43,796 bases of DNA, taken from assembly GCA_964385635.1 (NCBI GenBank), contig CAYLPU010000038.1, forward strand, positions 1 to 43,796, given 5' to 3'. The notes beneath the pieces are model-generated. The model worked only from the letters and a program-made list of their open reading frames with translations. It searched no databases and was not told where the DNA came from. Below, in pieces: positions 39,105 through 43,796 of the stretch. The first letter of the stretch is position 1; each line of letters opens with the position of its first letter. A program made the position numbers and the translations under genes. This DNA is from CAYLPU01 sp964385635 (GTDB taxonomy: Bacteria > Chloroflexota > Anaerolineae > B4-G1).

Positions 39105-39857
39105 ATGTCCGGTCACAGTAAGTGGAAAACCATCAAACACAAAAAAGCCATTACGGACGCCCGGCGGGGTAAGATCTTCACTCGGCTGGCACGGGAGATC
39201 ACCATTGCGGCGCACGAGGGGGGCGGCGACCCCGACGTCAACTTCAGCCTGCGTCTGGCTGTGGACAAGGCCAAGACCGCCAATATGCCCAAGGACAACA
39301 TTGAGCGGGCCATTAAGCGCGGCACGGGGGAGCTCAAGGGTGAAGACCTGGTGGAGGTGATGTACGAGGGGTACGCTCCTAACGGAGTCGCCCTGTTGCT
39401 ACAAGTACTTACCGACAACAAAAACCGCACCGTCTCCAATGTCCGCCGCATCCTCACCCGGCAAGGTGGAACGTTGGCCGAGGCAGGTGCCGTCGCCTGG
39501 CAGTTTGACCGCAAGGGATACATCGCGATTGCGCCTGACGGTGCAGATCAGGAGACCCTCTTTGAGATCGCGGTGGAGGCAGGGGCCGATGATGTCGTAT
39601 TTAGCGACGACATGATCGAGGTCTACGCCGAACTGGAAGACTTCCAGGCAGTGCGGCAGGCGTTGCAGGACGCAGGCTTTCACTTTGAGACGGCCGAGTT
39701 GGCGATGCTCCCCAGAACAACGATGCAACTGGAGGAGAAAGGGACCCTTCAGGTGATGGCAGTCATTGAGGCGTTGGAGGAACTGGACGACATCCAGCAA
39801 GTCTACTCCAACCTGGACATCAGCGACGAGGTGATGGCCAAATACGAGACGGACTGA
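39105..39857 (+). CDS. YebC/PmpR-family protein (TACO1-like)
   Basis: A 250-residue YebC family member: starts SGHSKWKTIKHKKAITDARRG, has DNIERAIKRGTGE and YEGYAPNGVALL, and ends in the two alpha/beta domains with AELAMLPRTTM. The family acts as a translation factor (relief of polyproline stalls) or, in some reports, as a transcription regulator. It sits just upstream of ruvC-ruvA, a widely conserved order. AAGGAGAG precedes the ATG. Confidence 0.96.
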   Translation: MSGHSKWKTIKHKKAITDARRGKIFTRLAREITIAAHEGGGDPDVNFSLRLAVDKAKTANMPKDNIERAIKRGTGELKGEDLVEVMYEGYAPNGVALLLQVLTDNKNRTVSNVRRILTRQGGTLAEAGAVAWQFDRKGYIAIAPDGADQETLFEIAVEAGADDVVFSDDMIEVYAELEDFQAVRQALQDAGFHFETAELAMLPRTTMQLEEKGTLQVMAVIEALEELDDIQQVYSNLDISDEVMAKYETD

Positions 39858-39864
39858 CTTCGTC

Positions 39865-40386
39865 ATGAGCCCAATCGAACGACGCGAGATGCGCGTACTC
39901 GGCATTGACCCCGGTACCGCCATCACAGGCTATGGCGTGGTGGAGGAGATAGGAGGAGACTTGAAACCACTGGCGTTCGGAGTGATCAGGACGCCAGCCG
40001 ACCAACCCCTCCCTGCCCGCCTACAGTTGATCTATCGGGCGGTGAGCGCCTTGGCGACAGAGTGGGAGCCATCTGCGGCTGCAGTGGAGGAACTCTTTTT
40101 TAGCAGCAATGTGCGCACGGCGATGAGTGTGGGGCAAGCACGTGGGGTGATACTCCTGGCCCTGGCCGACGCTGGCCTCACCGCGGCCGAATATACGCCG
40201 CTGACAGTCAAACAAGCGGTGACCGGGTATGGAAATGCGGATAAGAAACAGATGCAAGAAATGGTGCGGCTGTTGTTGGGGCTGGCGGAGGTGCCGCGTC
40301 CCGACGACGCAGCCGACGCGCTCGCGGTTGCTATCTGCCACTTTCACTCAGCCCGCCTGGCCGCACTTTCCGAAGAGTGTTTGTAG
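39865..40386 (+). CDS. ruvC: Holliday junction endonuclease RuvC
   Basis: A RuvC resolvase of 173 residues from the first ATG, or 165 if translation starts at the ATG at 39889; the second choice puts the first catalytic Asp at residue 7 as in E. coli. Catalytic residues are Asp (LGIDPGT), Glu (AAVEELFF) and the paired Asp in RPDDAADALAVAICH. The C-terminus is conserved in length. Neither start has a strong ribosome site. The TAG stop overlaps the first bases of a palindromic repeat (40383-40448). It cuts Holliday junctions together with RuvAB. Confidence 0.95.
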   Translation: MSPIERREMRVLGIDPGTAITGYGVVEEIGGDLKPLAFGVIRTPADQPLPARLQLIYRAVSALATEWEPSAAAVEELFFSSNVRTAMSVGQARGVILLALADAGLTAAEYTPLTVKQAVTGYGNADKKQMQEMVRLLLGLAEVPRPDDAADALAVAICHFHSARLAALSEECL

Positions 40387-40448
40387 TGACAACTCCAGTC
40401 GTCAATTACAGGTATCGGCGGGATCAGAACGACTGAAGTCGTTACTAC
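40383..40448. repeat. Palindromic repeat (family 2, copy C)
   Basis: The left arm at 40383-40403 starts GTAGTGACAACTCCAGTCG; the right arm at 40428-40448 ends GACTGAAGTCGTTACTAC. Bases 40384-40386 of the left end are the TAG stop of ruvC. The centre is longer than in copies A and B. Confidence 0.85.
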
Positions 40449-40478
40449 GAGCACGACGTCAGAGGAATATGAGGTGAG

Positions 40479-41078
40479 ATGATCGCCAGGCTCAGCGGGA
40501 CAGTGTGGGGTATCGGAGACGGCCACGTGGTGGTCCGTGCCGGAGGGGTGGGTCTCCGGGTGTACGTGCCCTCTAGCATACTCCAGCAACTAAACGATGT
40601 GGGCCAACCGGTGGATTTATTCACCCACTTGCACGTGCGCGAAAACGAACTGGCGCTCTATGGTTTCCTCACAGAGGATGAACTGGCGCTGTTCAAGCTG
40701 CTGCTAAGTATCTCTGGGGTCGGCCCGAAAGTCGCTCTGGCGCTGCTGAGCACTGTTTCGCCGGATACGCTCCGCCAGGCCGTGGTACAGGAAGAACCGG
40801 GCCTGCTATCCCGGGTGCCAGGTATCGGGCCGAAGACCGCCAAGTCCATCATCTTCCACCTGAAGGACAAACTGATCCCCACCGGCGTGGAGGTAGCGCC
40901 CCTGCTGAGCGATACCGACGCGGAGATCATCGCCGCGCTGACCAGCCTGGGCTTCAGCCTGGTCGAGGCACAGACGGCGCTTCAGAGCCTGCCGCGAGAT
41001 GAGGACTTAGCGCTCGAGGAACGGGTGCGCCAGGCGTTGGCATACCTGGCCGCGCCCCGATCACGGAGACGCCAGTGA
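40479..41078 (+). CDS. ruvA: Holliday junction branch-migration subunit RuvA
   Basis: A 199-residue RuvA: N-terminal OB fold (IARLSGTVWGIGDGHVVV), two helix-hairpin-helix motifs (ISGVGPKVALALLST and VPGIGPKTAKSIIFHL) and a C-terminal domain III (DAEIIAALTSLGFSLVEAQTAL) that binds RuvB. It works with RuvB, which is not in the window. It overlaps the following kinase by four bases (GTGA). Confidence 0.97.
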   Translation: MIARLSGTVWGIGDGHVVVRAGGVGLRVYVPSSILQQLNDVGQPVDLFTHLHVRENELALYGFLTEDELALFKLLLSISGVGPKVALALLSTVSPDTLRQAVVQEEPGLLSRVPGIGPKTAKSIIFHLKDKLIPTGVEVAPLLSDTDAEIIAALTSLGFSLVEAQTALQSLPRDEDLALEERVRQALAYLAAPRSRRRQ

Positions 41079-43354
41079 CCCAAGAGCAACTACCAAAGAA
41101 ACGGGCTGGGTGGCTTCAACGACTACGACTCTTCGCCTCCAGTATCCGAGGCAAGATCGTCCTGCCCTATCTGCTCCTCACGATGGTAGTGGCGACTATC
41201 GGCACCTACGTGGTAACCAGTCTGGTCGCCAGTTCCCTCGACGAGCGGTTGACCAATCACTTGCTCGAGGCCGGGCGCGCGTTTTCAGATAGCCTGGCGC
41301 ACCAGGAAATGGACCACATAGAGTCGGCACGAGCAGTGGCCTTCACAGTAGGGCTGGCCGAGGCGCTGCAGGCTGGCGATCAGAATCGCGTGGCCGCGCT
41401 GGCTCGGCCGGTAGCCATTGTCCAGGGCTTGGAACTTCTCATCGTCGTTGACGCACACGGCCAAGAGATGCTACACGTGCTGCAGCAAGATGACGGCTCG
41501 TTCGAGATCATAGAGGGACAGTTCGATCCACCGGGGATACGGATGGTGCAGGCACTGATCAAGGCCAACGACCCCAACGCGCTACCAAGGCGCGCCCTGG
41601 GGTTACACCTGGCGAATCAGCGCTACTACCACTTCACGGCTATCCCCGTCGGGCTGGAGGGCAACGTAGTCGGCGTAGTTATCGTCGGCACCTCGCTCGA
41701 CACGTTGTTACCACGCTTCAAAACCACCGCATTGGTTGACGTGATCATCTACCTCGACAGCGGCCGTGCCGTCGCCACCACCTTCGCGCTCGAGCAACTC
41801 GCCGACGAGCCCGCGCTGCTGGATGGTCTCTCGATCGGGCCGCAACTCTACGACATGGCTCTGTACGATACCGAGTCGACGGTCGGTGAGAGAATTCGCA
41901 TCCGCGGCCGGTGGTACCGTCTCGCCCGCGGACCCCTGCGCGTGGGCAACGAAAGGTTAGGGGTCTTTGCCGTTGCCCTGCCCTTGAACTTCATTATCCA
42001 GGCCGGCGCCACCAGCCGTAACACCTACTCGTTGCTCTTCACCGCCATGATGGCGTGCGTCATAGTGATCGGATACCTGATCTCCCAGCGTATCACGCGC
42101 CCCCTCGGTCTTCTGGTACGCACAACACAGGCTGTGGCAGAAGGTGATCTCGATCAGCGCACCGGCATCACGAGCACGGACGAGATCGGGACGCTAGCCA
42201 CAACCTTCGACAATATGGCGGAGCGACTGGCAGAGCGAACCCGTGCGCTAGAGGTACTACTGCAGACCCAAAAAGAGGAAGCCAGTCGCATGCGGGCGAT
42301 TCTCTCCAGCATCGGCGATGGCGTGCTGCTGGAGGATCTGGACGGAAACTTTATCCCACTGAACACAGCAGCCGAGACTATGTTGGAGGAAATGGCAACC
42401 AGTTTCCTGCTCGGCCCGCTGCGTGAAATGCCTGTAGGAGATTATGACCAGATCTCGGACGTTCAACTGAACCCGTGGCTCTTGGAGCATCGGCGTTTCC
42501 AGGTGGGCAAGAAAGTAGTCAGCGTCCACTCCGCAGCCGTGCGGACGGATGACGGTGAGCATCTGGGCACCGTGATTGTGCTGCGAGACGTGACAGCCGA
42601 AGCCGAGGCAGACCGGCTCAAGGATGCCTTCATCACACACGTCTCACACGAACTGCGCACGCCGCTGACGGCGATCAAGGGGTACAGTGAACTTCTGCTC
42701 TCTGATGACGGCGGGGCACTCGACACAGAACAACGCAGTTTCCTGGAGACGATCGGCCGTCAAACCGACAACCTGATCACAATGATCAATGAACTTTTGA
42801 ACTTCTCGGAGATGGAAGCAGGGGAACTACTGGGATTACAGCGGCGATCCGTATTATTATCCAACCTTGTGGAAGGGGTGGCCGAGGAGTGGCGCCCACG
42901 AATGGATGAGAAGGGCCTGACGTTTCAGGTGGAAGCCACTGCCAATCTGCCTGCGGTGGGTGCGGACACCAGGCGGCTGCGCTGGGCAGTCATCAACCTG
43001 GTGCGCAATGCCTGGCAGTACACACCGACCGGTGGCAGCGTGACACTGCGATTGTCTGCGCACGACGGCCAAGTCATCCTCGACGTCATAGACACTGGGG
43101 AGGGCATCTCACCTGAAAACCAGGAGAGGCTCTTCAGTCGCTTCTACCGGGTCACAAGTATGCCGGAAGACGCCGTGCGGGGCCTTGGCCTGGGGCTGTA
43201 CGTGACCAAGGCAATCGTGGAGGCGCACGGAGGAAGGATCCGCGTTGTCAGCAAGGAGGGAGTCGGGAGCACGTTCAGCGTGATTCTCCCAGTAATGCAG
43301 ACCCGCAAGGACAAAAAGGGCACGGCCAGAAACATCGCGCCAGAGAACGAGTGA
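41075..43354 (+). CDS. Membrane sensor histidine kinase with HAMP and PAS domains
   Basis: A 759-residue kinase that starts with GTG at 41075, overlapping the ruvA stop, so it is translated through coupling. It has two membrane helices (IVLPYLLLTMVVATIGTYVV and LLFTAMMACVIVIGYLI), a large extracytoplasmic sensor of about 250 residues with a Cache-like look, HAMP (RPLGLLVRTTQAVAEGDLDQR), PAS (AILSSIGDGVLLEDLDGNFIP), HisKA with His525 (THVSHELRTPLTAIKG) and HATPase_c (INLVRNAWQYTPTGG, DTGEGISPENQERLFSRF, GLGLYVTKAIVEAHGG). No response regulator is adjacent. The next gene begins one base after its stop. Confidence 0.95.
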   Translation: MTQEQLPKKRAGWLQRLRLFASSIRGKIVLPYLLLTMVVATIGTYVVTSLVASSLDERLTNHLLEAGRAFSDSLAHQEMDHIESARAVAFTVGLAEALQAGDQNRVAALARPVAIVQGLELLIVVDAHGQEMLHVLQQDDGSFEIIEGQFDPPGIRMVQALIKANDPNALPRRALGLHLANQRYYHFTAIPVGLEGNVVGVVIVGTSLDTLLPRFKTTALVDVIIYLDSGRAVATTFALEQLADEPALLDGLSIGPQLYDMALYDTESTVGERIRIRGRWYRLARGPLRVGNERLGVFAVALPLNFIIQAGATSRNTYSLLFTAMMACVIVIGYLISQRITRPLGLLVRTTQAVAEGDLDQRTGITSTDEIGTLATTFDNMAERLAERTRALEVLLQTQKEEASRMRAILSSIGDGVLLEDLDGNFIPLNTAAETMLEEMATSFLLGPLREMPVGDYDQISDVQLNPWLLEHRRFQVGKKVVSVHSAAVRTDDGEHLGTVIVLRDVTAEAEADRLKDAFITHVSHELRTPLTAIKGYSELLLSDDGGALDTEQRSFLETIGRQTDNLITMINELLNFSEMEAGELLGLQRRSVLLSNLVEGVAEEWRPRMDEKGLTFQVEATANLPAVGADTRRLRWAVINLVRNAWQYTPTGGSVTLRLSAHDGQVILDVIDTGEGISPENQERLFSRFYRVTSMPEDAVRGLGLGLYVTKAIVEAHGGRIRVVSKEGVGSTFSVILPVMQTRKDKKGTARNIAPENE

Positions 43355-43355
43355 T

Positions 43356-43796
43356 ATGGCCACGAGTGAGTCTCAGGACGACCGTGACAGGGACCGACGG
43401 CGGCGCGACTTGCTGATGTTCCTCCTGATGCTACTGCTGGGATTCGCCTGTCTCCTGATCACAGCACAGATAGCAGTCAGACCAACCGGTGTGTGGCAGG
43501 TGCAAGCCAATATGCTCTCTGAGCTAAACCCAGACGCTGGTCTCGCGGTCTGGGAAGTGTACGTCGAGCCACTCCGTCCAGAGGTGATGACTCGCCAGCC
43601 ATGGGACCCGAGCCTCATCCTGACACCCATAGGAGACATAGTCATTGTTCCACCAGTGGTCTTCATCCCAGCCCCGACGGGCACAGCCACACCTGGGGCA
43701 GTGGCCATAGTGCCGACGCCCTACCCCAGCCCAACCCCAACCTCCCGTCCACCCACCCGCGCCGGCCCGCACGCCCCCGTCCAGACCCCCCCCGCC
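43356..43796 (+). CDS. Single-TM, Pro/Thr-rich extracytoplasmic protein, 5' part
   Basis: An ATG one base after the kinase stop opens a frame of 147 codons to the window end, with no stop. It encodes a charged N-terminus (DDRDRDRRRRD), one membrane helix (LLMFLLMLLLGFACLLITAQIAV) and an outside region that turns Pro/Thr-rich (PAPTGTATPGAVAIVPTPYP). It may anchor an extracytoplasmic domain encoded past the window. Close spacing suggests it is co-transcribed with the kinase and could be a partner or target of its sensor. No family is recognised. Confidence 0.75.
   Translation, partial: MATSESQDDRDRDRRRRDLLMFLLMLLLGFACLLITAQIAVRPTGVWQVQANMLSELNPDAGLAVWEVYVEPLRPEVMTRQPWDPSLILTPIGDIVIVPPVVFIPAPTGTATPGAVAIVPTPYPSPTPTSRPPTRAGPHAPVQTPPA

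Overview
The window is GC-rich DNA from a bacterium with clear bacterial-type promoters (TTGNNN, 17-base spacer, TATAAT or TAAACT) and Shine-Dalgarno sites. Several features point to Chloroflexota (Anaerolineae-like): many Pro/Thr-rich lipoproteins or membrane-anchored secreted proteins, chained PAS/GAF histidine kinases, MacB-type transport modules without outer-membrane partners, a DUF2752 remnant, an MttB-like protein without pyrrolysine, and a heavy load of short palindromic repeats. That placement is inference from style and gene content; no rRNA or tRNA gene was seen.

Layout. 1-1109: 3' part of a PAS histidine kinase. 1325-2941: LysM/M23 lipoprotein. 2942-3488: a palindrome, a strong promoter and a long, heavily folded leader ahead of a small 4-TM protein (3489-3872). 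3972-8583: accessory stretch with a truncated DUF2752 gene, a BtrH/DUF4872 protein, a GyrI-like protein flanked by inverted 61-62 bp repeats, a Phd/PIN toxin-antitoxin pair, and an MttB-family methyltransferase with a MITE-like element just upstream of its ribosome binding site. 9095-18142: transport region with a frameshifted and truncated first HlyD/MacA copy fused head-on to a truncated PadR gene, an intact MacA - ATPase - FtsX operon, an FxLYD-like lipoprotein, a LolA-like protein and a fused MacB protein. 18361-24681: a decayed flavodoxin-family gene, an OmpR-type two-component system and a heterodimeric ABC exporter with one degenerate ATP site. 24855-31413: Era-like GTPase with a DUF697-like tail, a triple-GAF histidine kinase, a homoserine dehydrogenase family protein and a PAP2 phosphatase. 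31457-36720 (minus strand): recJ, an MNT/HEPN pair, a sugar-nucleotide epimerase and a membrane-anchored glycosidase-like protein. 36817-37800: two tandem DUF4870 genes. 37996-43796: fmt, yebC, ruvC, ruvA, a sensor kinase translationally coupled to ruvA, and the start of a single-TM Pro-rich protein cut by the window end.

Most unusual. Several unrelated repeats occur both between genes and inside open reading frames, where they keep the frame: a 32-base palindrome in the PAS kinase, two 33-base units in the M23 protein, a G/C-rich block in the fused MacB, and a 55-base palindrome inside the nucleotide-binding domain of an ABC exporter. Intergenic-type sequence also appears to encode the signal peptide of the glycosidase-like protein, and a palindrome copy supplies part of the ruvC stop codon. 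This resembles the Rickettsia palindromic elements in principle, but with several families in one 44 kb window. A second mobile family (ends GGGYGTGTTTCA) has two copies flanked by 8-9 base direct repeats. Other items of interest are the structured leader at about 3176-3488, and two genes (fmt and recJ) whose promoters place the start codon almost at the transcription start, i.e. probable leaderless mRNAs.
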